In this document: one piece after another, positions 21,425-32,714 of the stretch
Layout: each line of letters begins with the position of its first letter
Numbering within the stretch: the stretch's first letter is position 1
NCBI GenBank assembly: GCA_002077065.1
Contig: NAJO01000019.1
Span: 1-64,000 of the forward strand
Direction: 5' to 3'
Source: Cryoendolithus antarcticus
Taxonomy: Eukaryota > Ascomycota > Dothideomycetes > Cladosporiales > Cladosporiaceae
Length of the DNA: 64,000 nt
Translations under genes and position numbers: made by a program
Notes under the pieces: model-generated
What the model was told of the DNA's origin: nothing
Seen by the model: only the letters and a program-made list of their open reading frames with translations
Databases searched by the model: none

Positions 21425-24190
21425 CTTGCTCTCTCCGTGGAGAGGTAGTGGTCTTTCTGAGTTGTGCGAAGGAGCTGATAGTAGCGTAAGAGTGCTTGAT
21501 ATTGCTGTGGGAGTGTAGACAGATAGCTGGTCTTGAGAGCAGAGATCTGTAGAGTGAAAGAGAGCGCACAGATATTAGGAACCGCCATACCTATGAACTG
21601 CAACACGATCAGTGCGATATTCGACTCGACAGCATATTGGTCATTGTGCTGTGGGGTGTACCACAGATTCGAAGTGGTATGGTTGATGGAATTGCGCTGA
21701 CAGGTGCCCCTTCCTCCGCGCCCTTGAGCAGTACCTGCCCGACTCCCGCCATTGTACCTGCATGATGCGTATGAGATTGTAGCTCTCGATCAGCTCTACA
21801 AGCTCATATACATCTCACCTATCGTGCATCAGAGCTGCATGCATGGTCGCAATGTGCGTCGCGGAGAAGAGATTTTCAAAAGCTTCAGCAAGTGACGGAA
21901 TTGGTCAGGGCTCTCCCAAATTATTGGGTCTGACTCAACCATGGCGACCACTATCAACCGTAGCCTTCGCGCTGACCATGTGCTGCATCGGTCGACGACG
22001 AGACGCAGTCAGCATAATCGGTCGGCGACGACGCGAGGGATCGGGAAGGCTATCGGCAGCACATGACAGCCAGGGACTAGCCATCGCCGGCATAACATAG
22101 TTGAGCGTTTGATAAGTTGGTGGGGTGGCCATTCCGTGTGCGATCGGGCCAAAGCGCGACCGACTTCTTGTGTTTCTGCTGGTCTTCCTACAGCATAACT
22201 CAGCGCACATGCGACAGCGACCAATTTTCATGATCACTAAGCATGATGCATACTGCAACGACATCGCGTTGTGGTAGTACATGGCTCATGGTCATCGAGG
22301 ACAGGACCATGTCGACATGATCCCGAGGTGCGTAGTTGACGCACTGTGTCCAGATGGGAGCGCCGTCGCAGGTACTGACGACTGAACACTCGAGATAGGT
22401 CCGGCGCACAACCAGTGAGCCAGTCGACTGCGATATGCGACGTCCATCATGCGACACAGACCTGCGAAACAGACAGCCCTCATTGACCTGCTATCGCCAT
22501 GGGCGCATCGCAAGTCATGCCTAGGGCTCCTTTCCGGAACCCCTTGAGCGTCGTCCTGAAAGCCGAGATGAACAACACATATATGTAGGGTGAAGACAGC
22601 ATACATACATGGACTACATGCATGCAGTCTCCGACCCAAACTTGGAGGTAAAACCTTCGACAGCAGCTGGAGACGGAGCGGTACTTGCACGTCTCGACAG
22701 CCATACAACACCCTCACATATCGACACCGACACCAGATGAGAAGACTCTCAGCTGTTCCTCATCCATCCCCATGTCGATAGAAGCATGCCATGATCATTG
22801 TCGATGATTTAGATGCAAGGCAATGGGACACAGCTGGCACTAAGTGGCCTGGACTGGACACATAAATCGGTAAGCTCGACTTCGTATGGGCTCAAGGGGT
22901 TGCCATTGTCGAAATGTAGGAGCAGAACAGCGTCGTTGACCCTCTGGCAGGAGACTGTCGTCGTAACAGCATCGTGACTTCAGCCGAAGATGCACGAGCC
23001 TGACCCTTCCACGCCAGAGAGTCTGAGGACAGGACTCACTGCGCATGACGGAACTGTCCTGAGGTCAGGTCAAGTGTCATAGCGCTCGACTCAGTGACGA
23101 GAGCGGAATCGAGCATGTTGCTGGACGGCGGCCCCATCTGCCCCGGCAGGATCTCACATCGTGGGGCGCGGCTGCTACTTCACGGCCAGACGGCATCAAC
23201 ATCGTCCCACGATGCCACATGGCCAGTGATCGTAGCAGGAGTGATCTCGACAGCGTCCTTGAGGTCGAGTATTTCCGAAAGGGGAAGGAGTGAGTTGCCG
23301 CCGCTGGCAGGCGCCCAGGTCCGTCAACCAGTCGCGGGTGAGCCGTGGCAGGCAGCGATGAGCGCTCAACGCGTTGAGGGTGGTCTTTCGATGAACTTGA
23401 TAGTCGGCACTTGTCGACCTCCACAGCCCTTACTACGCTCATCGTCGAGGGGGGTGACGTTGGAAATTGCTGACGGCTCAACGTCCAGGAACGGCCCGCG
23501 CATGCAGTCAACTCGTCGCACCCATGCAGTCAGCGCTACCCGCGCAAGCGGCAAGAGCTTGGCAAGCAACCGTCCTCATGGCTTCCTTCGATTCTTAGCC
23601 ACGCATCTTCACCCAGTGGGTGTGGATTGATCCTACGCAGAAGAGGCGCACTCACACTCTATCTCGCATCAGCCACCGGGATTGACTTCCCATTGCTCTC
23701 GTCGACTTTCTGCTCCTTAAGTTGGTTCTGGAAGCAATCCGATGGATGCACCATGAGTGTCATTCTGTGCACAGGTAGGCGCATGAGCCCACGATAATTG
23801 AAGTCGTCTTCGAGACTGATCGCAAAGTAGCTGGCTACGACCATACAATCAGGTAAGTGCGAGCGCGACAGTATTGAACATTCGCAACGACATCACCAGC
23901 GGACGCCTGAGGACAGTCCTAACGGCCGCGGGCGAAATCAACGACTTCACCTGCGGAGCGGAAAGGCAAAATGGGTGCGGTGTCCTGATAAGTGCCCTCA
24001 ACTGGCTCATCACTGGGCATCAGGGCGGCAGACATTGGTCAACGCTTTCAGAGTGGATCACCGCACGACGAACCTAAATGCTGGGTGCTGGCCAAGACAA
24101 CGCTGCCAGACATGGATCCTGCTCATTACTACCTTCTGACTACCATACTACCACTCTGACCGCGGATGATGAAGACGTGTGTTGACTTAA
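21425..24190. other. 2.8 kb stretch without a recognisable gene
   Basis: This holds the promoter of the orphan gene (-) and all upstream sequence of LST8 (+). ORFs of up to 178 codons occur on both strands, but they overlap each other, lack family motifs and have the Arg/Ser/Pro/His composition of chance frames in GC-rich DNA. I see no direct terminal repeats or transposase motifs. Confidence 0.45.
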
Positions 24191-25293
24191 ATGTCCTCAG
24201 CCTACTCGTGTCCTCATTGTCCCCTTCAACACACGTTATCAACACCTGCCTATGCTGGACTCCGCGTCCAACAGCCGCTGACTCTCCTTCTCCAGGTTCT
24301 GGGAGGCATTGAGCGGCATCTGCTCCAAAACGATTCCTCATCCCGACTCCCAAGTCAATCGCCTCTGCATAACTCCCGACAAACGATTCCTCGCTGCTGC
24401 TGGCCGTCAGACAGTCAAGCTCTACGACATTAAATCGCCCAATACCGCTGCAGTCCTCACCTTTGAAGGCCACACTGGAAATGTCACTGGTCTAGCCTTT
24501 CACTGTGAGGGTAAATGGATGGTCACGAGTTCTGAAGATGGTGCGTTCGATCCTTCATTGTTGTCATCTTGTTGCTGACAGGTGTCGAGGCACCGTCAAG
24601 ATCTGGGACACGCGCACCGGCTCCATCCAGCGCAACTACTCCCATGGCGTCCCAGTGAACGATGTCGTAATCCACCCCAATCAAGGCGAACTCATCTCCT
24701 GCGATCGTGGTGGCAACGTCCGGATCTGGGATCTCGGAGAGAACAAGTGCTCGCATCAGCTCGTGCCCAAGGAAGACAATCCGGTCGCTTCTGTAACGGT
24801 AGCTACTGATGGGTCCTTACTCTGTGCTGCCGTTAGTAGCTCGACATACGGCTCCGTCTTCGTCTGGCGGCTGGTGACAGTGCGAGACGTCACAACACTA
24901 ATTCCAGTGACCGAGTACCGCGCTCACGGCACATACATCACTCGCGTATTGCTCTCCCCAGATGTTCGACATCTCGCCACCTGCAGCGCTGACCACACGG
25001 CTCGGATCTGGCGCGTGGATCTTGAGCGCGCTGAGGCTACAGCCGCAGCCATCGCGGAAGGCAAGACCACGCCCATGGAGCCCGGCTTTGAACTCGAGCA
25101 GGAGCTAGACGGCCACCAAAGATGGGTCTGGGACTGCGCTTTCAGCGCAGATTCAGCGTACTTGGTGACGGCGTGCTCGGATCATTATGCCAGACTGTGG
25201 GAGTTGCAAAGCAAGAGTATCATACGGCAGTATAACGGGCATCACCGCGGAGCGGTGTGTGTGGCTTTGAACGATTATTCGGAGGTGAGATGA
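24191..25293 (+). CDS. LST8: TOR complex WD40 subunit LST8
   Basis: Lst8 is the seven-bladed WD40 subunit of TORC1 and TORC2 that stabilises the kinase domain. Two exons are certain: 24296-24540 (FWEALSGICSKTIPHPDSQVN to TSSEDG) and 24590-25293, joined by a 49-nt intron, with GTVKIWDTRTGS at the junction. Signature segments are NDVVIHPNQGELISCDRGGN, RIWDLGENKCSHQL, HLATCSADHTARIW, DGHQRWVWDCAFSADSAYLVTACSDHYARLW and the end GHHRGAVCVALNDYSEVR. The usual N-terminal residues of about SVILVTAGYDHTIR are not found in frame. An exon 24191-24234 spliced over 24235-24295 would give a start of the right length (15 residues) but a different sequence and a poor GTTATC donor, so the 5' end is uncertain. 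The 25293 stop agrees with filamentous fungal orthologues. Confidence 0.9.
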
Positions 25294-25623
25294 GGATGGA
25301 AGAGGCAATGACGTGACATTTCAAATTTGCAGTCTTGGTTAAGAGGAGAGGTTGAGCGAGGCGCAGTTCTCTGCCGACCAGAGTGTGGAGTATCAAGCTT
25401 TGGGGGTCAGCATTCACAGTCAGCTGTAATGACTACGGCAAGACCACAGCATCTTGAGGACAGCAATGTAAATGGCAAGGATTGTGATTGGGTCGAAGGC
25501 GTACAGGTCACACTAGCATCAGGGTGCCCTGCACACTTGTGAACTACTGTCTACCCGAGAGACGAATATCACGTGCTACCTACCCAATGCAGATGCATAC
25601 CGTGATCATGATGCAATCCCGTG
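25294..25623. other. Convergent intergenic region LST8/CCZ1
   Basis: 3' flanks of LST8 (+) and CCZ1 (-); no other gene. Confidence 0.5.
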
Positions 25624-28530
25624 CTACCTGTTCAAGCTCAACAGCCCTTCCACATACTTCCTAGCATCGACCCCTATACCACCAGCTAGCGCCGCCGGTC
25701 CCCACCCCGCTCCAGCACCTCCAGTGCTCTCCTCTGTAGCCGGCCCGCGCAAGGCGAGGGAACTCCACATTCCGCTCGCCACTCTACTGCCTGTACTAGC
25801 CTTCGCTGAGCTTGATGCATCGTTAGCGCGACGAACGAGGAAGGCGATACGATGCGTATCTTGTATCACCACCGGTGCGGGTGTATGAGTTGGCGTCCGC
25901 GAAGTGTCCGTGTTGCTTGGACGGCGACTGGCGGTGCGCTGCATCTGTTCAGACTGAGCAGGTGGACCGGCAGTAGTGATACTTGTGTCACCTGGCGTAG
26001 AGGGCGGGAGTCGCAGCCACACGATCCACCAGCCTCTACTCGTCTTGCTGGTGCGTTCAAGCTCGCCTTTCTTCCCCGTCGTGCTCGCGAGCGAAGAGAG
26101 GATCTGGCTATGCACGTTCAAGGCATCGAGCCTTGTCCAGGGCGCGGCAGAAGTCCTGCTCGAGGGTCCAAGGCCCTCGGCTGCGGAGGTTCCTGGCGCT
26201 GAGATGTCGGGAATGGAGGTGTGCACTGTCAGTCTTAGTGGATCGTAGAGCAGGTCATAGATCGGAGAGGTCTCATTCAATGACTTAGACAAGGTGCGAG
26301 TGCTGGTCGTGCTGGCGGTCTCGGCTGCTTCTGTATGCGAGTTCTCGATCCTTTGCGCGACTTTCCGAGGATTCGTAGACGTCAGCAACGGCTTGTGAAT
26401 AGGCTGAAGATTGCGATGAAGCGATTTGTAGAACGCTGTGTAGCTCAGCGAATCAGCGCGCTGTTCGAACAGAAAGGTGTACACGAAGGGACGGTGGACG
26501 TAGACCAGGACTCGCAGGCGTTTCGAGTGCTGAGGTGAAGAAGACTGCGAGCTGAACTGCCGATTTGGCATTCCTTTTCGACCACGCTCAGGCTCAGGCG
26601 TGCTTGGCTGTGGATCTGGAGCAGGTGGAGCTGATTCTGTGGCAAGTTTGACATGTACAGTGCGCAATACTGTTCGACTTCCTCCAGAGTCGTCGTACGC
26701 ACTACCGTCAGTGAGTTCTTCTTCATCCACGTCATGCTCGACGTCAAGATCGCCGGTGTAGCCGATGAGGAAGCAGCCCTTGCTCTCTTGTCGTATCTGA
26801 TATGCCAGCCTTGCCTTTAGGGCATCGCCATCTGGTATGGGCTCGACTCGAGACATTACGGGCTCGTCATCACCGTCGATTGACAAGTCGTCTTTAGCGG
26901 AGGACCGCAGCGTGTGTCCGCTGTTCACAGCCTTGAGCGTAGTCGAGCTCCCGGTCGAGTTCCTCCGTAGTTCAGGACGCTTGGTGTTGTATGACTTTGC
27001 AAGCGAGCTCAGGCCGAAGGTCATGTACTTCATATACTGATCGGGTATGCCCATGGTCGTGCCTGAGTCATCACTCTCCTGAACTTCAGGCACAGATGCT
27101 TTTCTTGAGCTAGCTGCTGTTGCCTTCTGGAGGGCCTGCTCTGCTGCGGACACGATAGGAGGCGGAATACTGGGATGGCCAGCTGACGGCGCTCTCACCT
27201 TCCCAGTAGCATGATCATGAGACGCAACCCTATCGTGCACTTGTGGTGGATTATCGCTTGACGATAGCGATGACCCGTCCAGTGCCTTGTTCTGTTTCTT
27301 CGCACTCGCTACGTGAATGTCCTGCCCTGGAGTTACAGTGACATTCTGCTTCGTAGGCGTAGTATCGCCCTCAGAAGTGTTCACTGGCCGCCGCCTCGTC
27401 TTTCTTCGTTCGCGACTCGGATTGTCATGCACTCCATATGCGTACTCGCCCTGCGTGTAAACATGCTGCATCCAGAAAGCAATATTTCTGAGCGAAGGCC
27501 GATCAACAGCCCCGACACCACTAAAGAACACCCCGTCGGAAGCTGTAGGCGCATCACCACTGCCCAGCCAAGGCAGTGACTCCGTCCGCTCATATGTGGA
27601 GGCTTGCTTCTTGGCTGACGGCGCCGGCTCTCCATATCTCGCGACCACCATGTCCACGAGCCCTTCAGTTCTGTGCACGACATCTTCAAGCACATCCCGT
27701 TCACCGCTGCCCCACTCCTCCTCGCCCACGCCAAAGCCGAGCTCGCCACCGCTCGCTAGCTTCAGCCCGCCCAGAGCATCTACAGCAGGGTTGCCATGGA
27801 GCAGGACATCCCAACTTCGTGCGAAGCGGTTCCAGTACCTGCCGAGTGCGCTACAGAAGCGATCCCTTGATGTTCGCACGAACAACTCGTCCAGCGAGAA
27901 GCCGTGGTGGAGCGAGAAGATATGATGTGCTTGGACGAGTTGCTGGATCAGGAGCAGAGGCGGGCTGACTTCGCGAGCGGAATACTCGACCTGTGGCTTC
28001 TTGTCGTCGCCAGCGCCAGACTTGGCGGTAGAGAGTATGGAGGTGTCGGATGTCGAAGGGAGCCTAGTAAGATCGATCGACGCCAACACCCACCACCCCT
28101 CTTCCAACTCCTTCAGCACAATCCGCGACTTCTCTGTCTCCACCGAGTCCACAGGCTCGCCATTCGAGAACGTCCTCGCGAAGTGTACCATTCCCTGCGC
28201 CAGCCCAATCTGCCTTAGCCGCTCATTCTCCTCTTCTTGCAGCTCGCCATCCCGCCTAGTCTTGCCACCGTCTGCGCCGCCTTTCTCGCCTACATTGTCC
28301 TTCCCTCTTACAGCCTTGCCCTTGCCTCTGGCAGCCCCTCCCTTACCTCGAATTGTCCCCGCATCTTCACGCTTCTTATGCGCCGTTCGAGACTCCGCAG
28401 CAGCACGACTATACCAGAACACCAGCTGATCCGCGAACGTCTCATCCGTAGGCCCTAGCGTGGGATTATAAATGGCCAGGAACGAGAGTCGCGCAGGCGT
28501 AACTCGCGGTTGCGGTGGAGGGGAGGTCAT
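25624..28530 (-). CDS. CCZ1: Vacuolar fusion protein Ccz1
   Basis: Intronless gene of 968 residues from the ATG at 28530; the frame runs a little further upstream only through a non-ATG codon. Ccz1 together with Mon1 forms the guanine-nucleotide exchange factor that activates Rab7/Ypt7 on late endosomes, vacuoles and autophagosomes. The N-terminus carries the first longin domain with the family motif RLSFLAIYNPTLGPTDETFADQLVFWYS, interrupted by a Lys/Gly-rich insertion typical of filamentous fungi, then EENERLRQIGLAQGMVHFAR and GWWVLASIDLTRLP. Residues 330-560 are low complexity. The C-terminal domain shows KRLRVLVYVHRPFVYTFLFEQ, TSRGWWIVWLRLPPS and the end KYVEGLLSLNR. Length is above yeast Ccz1 (704) but normal for Pezizomycotina. 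Confidence 0.88.
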   Translation of the reverse strand: MTSPPPQPRVTPARLSFLAIYNPTLGPTDETFADQLVFWYSRAAAESRTAHKKREDAGTIRGKGGAARGKGKAVRGKDNVGEKGGADGGKTRRDGELQEEENERLRQIGLAQGMVHFARTFSNGEPVDSVETEKSRIVLKELEEGWWVLASIDLTRLPSTSDTSILSTAKSGAGDDKKPQVEYSAREVSPPLLLIQQLVQAHHIFSLHHGFSLDELFVRTSRDRFCSALGRYWNRFARSWDVLLHGNPAVDALGGLKLASGGELGFGVGEEEWGSGERDVLEDVVHRTEGLVDMVVARYGEPAPSAKKQASTYERTESLPWLGSGDAPTASDGVFFSGVGAVDRPSLRNIAFWMQHVYTQGEYAYGVHDNPSRERRKTRRRPVNTSEGDTTPTKQNVTVTPGQDIHVASAKKQNKALDGSSLSSSDNPPQVHDRVASHDHATGKVRAPSAGHPSIPPPIVSAAEQALQKATAASSRKASVPEVQESDDSGTTMGIPDQYMKYMTFGLSSLAKSYNTKRPELRRNSTGSSTTLKAVNSGHTLRSSAKDDLSIDGDDEPVMSRVEPIPDGDALKARLAYQIRQESKGCFLIGYTGDLDVEHDVDEEELTDGSAYDDSGGSRTVLRTVHVKLATESAPPAPDPQPSTPEPERGRKGMPNRQFSSQSSSPQHSKRLRVLVYVHRPFVYTFLFEQRADSLSYTAFYKSLHRNLQPIHKPLLTSTNPRKVAQRIENSHTEAAETASTTSTRTLSKSLNETSPIYDLLYDPLRLTVHTSIPDISAPGTSAAEGLGPSSRTSAAPWTRLDALNVHSQILSSLASTTGKKGELERTSKTSRGWWIVWLRLPPSTPGDTSITTAGPPAQSEQMQRTASRRPSNTDTSRTPTHTPAPVVIQDTHRIAFLVRRANDASSSAKASTGSRVASGMWSSLALRGPATEESTGGAGAGWGPAALAGGIGVDARKYVEGLLSLNR

Positions 28531-28969
28531 TGCTACGCAAAAGTCCTCGAAGCAATAAGGTACTTTCACAACCACGCGGCGACATGGTCGAAGAAGCAAC
28601 GGCACACTCGTGACTCGGTCAGCACTTCCCGCGTACCAGGACTACATAGAGATCCGGCGCATGGACAACATGGGATATGCACGTCTCGCGTGAGTAGCTG
28701 GGCAGCTTGCGCGATGAGCATGCGTGACGTGACTCTTGTACTGTATGAACGTTTTCACGTTTACATCGGTGATCGACATGTTCAACGACAGCACCTCATC
28801 ACAGAAAATCAGGGGCGGGACTCGAGAACAAGGCAGCCATGGCCGCACTGTCGAACCACCCTCAGCGATCACACCACCTCATCGACGATGTCGATACAAG
28901 ATACCGAATCGCCGCGAAGCCTGATTGCCTTCATTGCTGTTTAGTCTGTAGACCGCAGCCTCTCATGCA
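28531..28969. other. Intergenic region upstream of CCZ1
   Basis: Promoter of CCZ1 (-) and 3' flank of the MFS gene (-). Nothing else recognised. Confidence 0.5.
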
Positions 28970-30953
28970 TTACAGCAGATACCGATAGTCTGGCGACATG
29001 TCCCCCAATTCCATCTTCTGATCCTCCGTCAAATCGAGACTATTCGTCATCTTGTCCCTCGTCTTATTCGCGCTCCAACACGCAAAGCCATAAACCATGC
29101 ACGCGATGATAGCGAGTATGATGAACGCAATGCAAATCGCGTAGCCTTTGACGTACTTGGGCGAATCGCCCGGCAAGAACGCGAAGACCGCAATGATTCC
29201 ACCAATATTTCCAAAGCCGATCTGCCACGCGCTGCCAACGGAGCGTCTGTGATGGCCACCAAGGTTCTGATTGAACCAGCAGATCGTGATAGGCATAGCC
29301 GAGTAGGTGCCCATAGTGACGAGAAATAGCGCAGCGTACTGGACAGAGCGGTTGTCATGGACCACAAGTAAGATGGCAAAACCCGCGATGCCAATGAGGA
29401 TCGATCCCACAGCAAAGGCCCAACGATGCCGAGCCGCGTCCGACATAGTGGCGAGGAACATCGCCCACGCAAAGGCTACAGCCCAAGGAGGCACGGAGTG
29501 GAGCTGAGTCTGAATGGGGGAGTATCCGAACGTCTTTATGATGGTCGGGGCGAAATATGCGTAGCTGGGAGTCTTGTCAGTATGCTGGCTTTGTCGAGGC
29601 AAGCAACGCGTACCCATATGCCGGCACGATTAGACCGAAGTATATGAGTCCGGCGACGATGACTTTGTAATCTGATAATACGCCCATGATGTCTTTGCCA
29701 GTGATTGGGCGTTCGCGCGCGGAATGTCCTTGATCCGCTCGCAGACGAGCAACGACGTAAGTTTTCTCTTCCGATGTGAGCCATTTGGCCTCCTCCGGAA
29801 AGTCGGGGATGACGAAGAAAAAGATGCAGGCGACGATGACCGTCAGAGCGCCTTCGAGGATGAAGATCTAAAAAGCTCATCAGCTCAAGATCTTGCACGG
29901 TTTATGTGGCCAGGTCACGTACCCAGCGCCAGCCGGCATAATTCGCAGCACCGTCCATCTTGCCGATCGCAGCAGCCAAAAGGCCACCAAACGCCCCGGC
30001 GAGTGTCGTGCTGCTGAAGAAGAACGAGAATCGCTTCTGTGCTTCCGCGCGTCTATAATACATGCCTATGAGATAGAAGCATCCCGGAAACATGCCAGTC
30101 TCAAATACGCCGAGGAAGAACCTAGTGGCAAGCAGCCCCGAGTAGCTCTTTACCAGACCTTGCAAGACAGTTACCAAGCCGAACATGAACATGTTCGCGG
30201 CCAGCCATATATGGGGCTTGAATTTCTTGAGCACTGATCAAGGTGTTAATCGTTTGAATAAGCAGATCGTGTAGAATCATCCTGCTTACGCAAGTTGGAT
30301 GGAATCTCGAAGAGTATGTACGGCGCGAACTATAATATGTTAGGCATCCGCTGGGATTGATAGACTTCGGAGAGAAGCTCACGAATATGACCAGAGCAGT
30401 GTTGTACTCGACGTTCTTGAGCCCAAGCTCCTTCGAGAGGCCGTAGACATTGGCATTACCGATGTTCACCCTATGAATCGTGAGTCAGCCGTTAAACGCA
30501 TGAGCGGTCTCTCCTCCGCTCTCCCGATGTAAGTACAGCCACGGCAGCGGCTCAGTGCAATGACAGGTCATGGAGAGGCCATGGCTGAGTGGGCGCACAG
30601 CGAAGTATTGTAGCTCTCTACTTCGATACTGCGTTCAACCCCGCTGGTGTGGTTGCGTCGATACGAGCAAAGGAGGGTTACAGCATAGCGGAGAAGTAAA
30701 TGTGATTGTCAAGCACGTACCGATCGAGGAAGGCGAGTAGATAGAGTATACACAGCACCGGGATCAGGCGGATGTCGATGCGTCTGGTCATTTGGCTGTC
30801 GGTCGTCGTACTCGGGCACGCGACGTGCAAGTCCGAGTCCACATCACCGGTGGGAGGGTAGTCGTGATGGTAGCCATTCTCGCCAGGGTAGTTCTGCGCA
30901 TACTGAGATTCGTCCGAAGACTTCTTCTCGCTGCCGCCGAAGCCGAATGGCAT
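28970..30953 (-). CDS. MFS permease, Dal5-like anion:cation symporter family
   Basis: Six exons: 30953-30721, 30470-30383, 30329-30290, 30233-29923, 29867-29614 and 29564-28970; introns of 250, 53, 56, 55 and 49 nt. They sum to 506 residues in one frame. A cytosolic tail precedes TM1 (RRIDIRLIPVLCILYLLAFLDR), which joins over the long first intron to VNIGNANVYGLSKELGL. This RIDxRLIPxLCxLYLLxFLDRxNIGNA pattern is the signature of the Dal5/Tna1-like family importing organic anions such as allantoate, nicotinate or vitamins. The loop RFFLGVFETGMFPGCFYLIGMYY is the conserved TM4-5 motif. Twelve hydrophobic segments can be counted. The substrate is not identifiable. The 40-nt third exon is small but fits in phase and carries FAPYILFEIPSNL. 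Confidence 0.9.
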
Positions 30954-31577
30954 TTTGAGAGTTGCGCGATTGGAGATGCCGCCTTCTACGCGACTAAAGG
31001 AAATAGGAGCGAGTACGGAGTGAAGTGCTTCTACTTATTACCAAGCAACATGAAGTCGAAGAAACGGCTTAGGGTCACGCGAACCTACACACCTCGGGCC
31101 GGACTACACCGTTGTGCAGCGCGTGGAAAGCCGAATGCCCTGTGATGTTGCGCCGCGGTCACATCGGAACGATATCCCCGCACGAAGCATGCCTTAGCGA
31201 ACGGCTCCATCTCGCTTCCTTTCCCGAAACGGCGCGCGCTTGTTTCCCGTGCGCATAAGTTCCGTCGTGTTTATGGGAGCGGCCATTGAAAGGCGACCGC
31301 TTTATCGCAAGTCGATGAGAGATATTGACACAATCACACCAACGCAAACATACTGCCGCTCGCAATGCCTGCCACCACACGAGGTTGTGAATCATGTGGA
31401 GGAAGGAACAACGACGAAAGTGAACTTTGAAGCAACCGACCTTCTTCGTCCTAGCGCGCCAAGACCTCACAAAGCCCACTCTCGATTTTCCAGCAACAGG
31501 AGCACAACTGTCCGGGTTTTTATTTACAGCACCAGCGACTTCGACATCCTTCTCCTCACCCGCACACTCCCTTCACC
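30954..31577. other. Divergent promoter of MFS and RPL31 genes
   Basis: About 620 nt separate the MFS start (-) from the eL31 start (+). The 60 nt before the eL31 ATG are pyrimidine-rich, as expected for a highly expressed ribosomal gene. No other gene seen. Confidence 0.5.
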
Positions 31578-32168
31578 ATGTCGACCAAGACCGCAAAGCC
31601 CGCCGGCAAGACCGGTGGCCAAGGCCGCAGCGCCATCGAGGATGTCGTCGCCCGCGAATACACCATCCACCTCCACAAGCGGGTACGTTCAGTTTGATGA
31701 AGTCCACGGATGGCTTCGGCACGCATGCGCATAGCTTCACTGCTGTGTGCTACGCTGTCGAGCATCGGACGGAAGACTGAAGACAAGAGTTGTATCTAAC
31801 CGACATGCGCGGATAACAGGTGCACGGCGTTTCATTCAAGAAGCGGGCCCCAAGGGCTATCAAGGAGATCCGCGCGTTCGCTGAGAAGGCGATGGTATGT
31901 TGAACTGCTACTCAATCACCTCTTAGGCATTAGGCTACGACAATATACTGACTTTGTGCAGGGCACCCACGACGTCCGACTTGACCCCCAGCTGAACAAG
32001 AAGGTGTGGGAGTCCGGCATCAAGGGTGTACCATTCCGTCTGCGTGTGCGCATCTCGCGAAAGCGTAACGACGAGGAGGGTGCTAAGGAGAAGCTGTACT
32101 CATATGTGCAGGCTGTCAACGTGAAGAATCCCAAGGGTCTTCAAACCGCTGTGGTAGAGGACGCATAG
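31578..32168 (+). CDS. RPL31: Ribosomal protein eL31
   Basis: Three exons, 31578-31682, 31820-31894 and 31962-32168, with introns of 137 and 67 nt; 128 residues. The Ala/Gly/Lys-rich N-terminus (MSTKTAKPAGKTGGQ) precedes the canonical [30 protein letters not shown], then GTHDVRLDPQLNKKVWESGIK and RLRVRISRKRNDEEGAKEKLYSYV, all diagnostic of eL31, located at the polypeptide exit tunnel of the large subunit. The first intron is longer than the window average, common in fungal ribosomal genes, and it lies directly after the HLHKR motif. Confidence 0.97.
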
Positions 32169-32714
32169 AGGATGAATGATGAGCAGGGTGTAAGAGGTGG
32201 CGTCTGGTGTCCGCCGAGCATAGTGCGGCTGTGGTCCGCGAAGAGTATTCCCGCGGGCAATTGCCAGCGACACACTACCGTTACTGTCGTGGAACAGGGC
32301 AGCCCCGCCAGAGTCAGGATGGGCAAACCATACCCGGTCACTCAGACATGATAGTAAAAGAGCAACACATCAACGCCAGCCAGAGTGCATTTCCAAAATC
32401 GTCCGCGTTCGCGACCCTCTACCCACGTCAGCTCTTCGCGAGCACAGTCTGTACTTGCGAAATAATGCCCGAACCCTCGTCCTCTTCATCTAGTGTACAA
32501 AGATCGGCAATGACCTGATGCCTTCTGAATCGTGAACTTCCACCGCACGTTTGCCTCACTCATACAACACACTGTCTCAGACGCGAGCGGGATGCAGTCG
32601 ACTCTGCAGTCGCGCCTTCCGCCATGACTTTGGCGCCAGGCACGCGTGGGCTCTAGGTTTGATCAAGCTGTATCACCACGACTCTATTGTGCGACTTGGT
32701 GGCGACCGCCAAGG
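32169..32714. other. Intergenic region RPL31/PNK
   Basis: 3' flank of RPL31 and promoter of the polynucleotide kinase gene; nothing else recognised. Confidence 0.5.

Noticed and set aside
23094..23630. 178-codon ORF with overlapping 144-codon antisense ORF in the LST8 upstream gap
   Set aside because: Neither frame shows family similarity or splice signals extending it; mutual overlap suggests chance.
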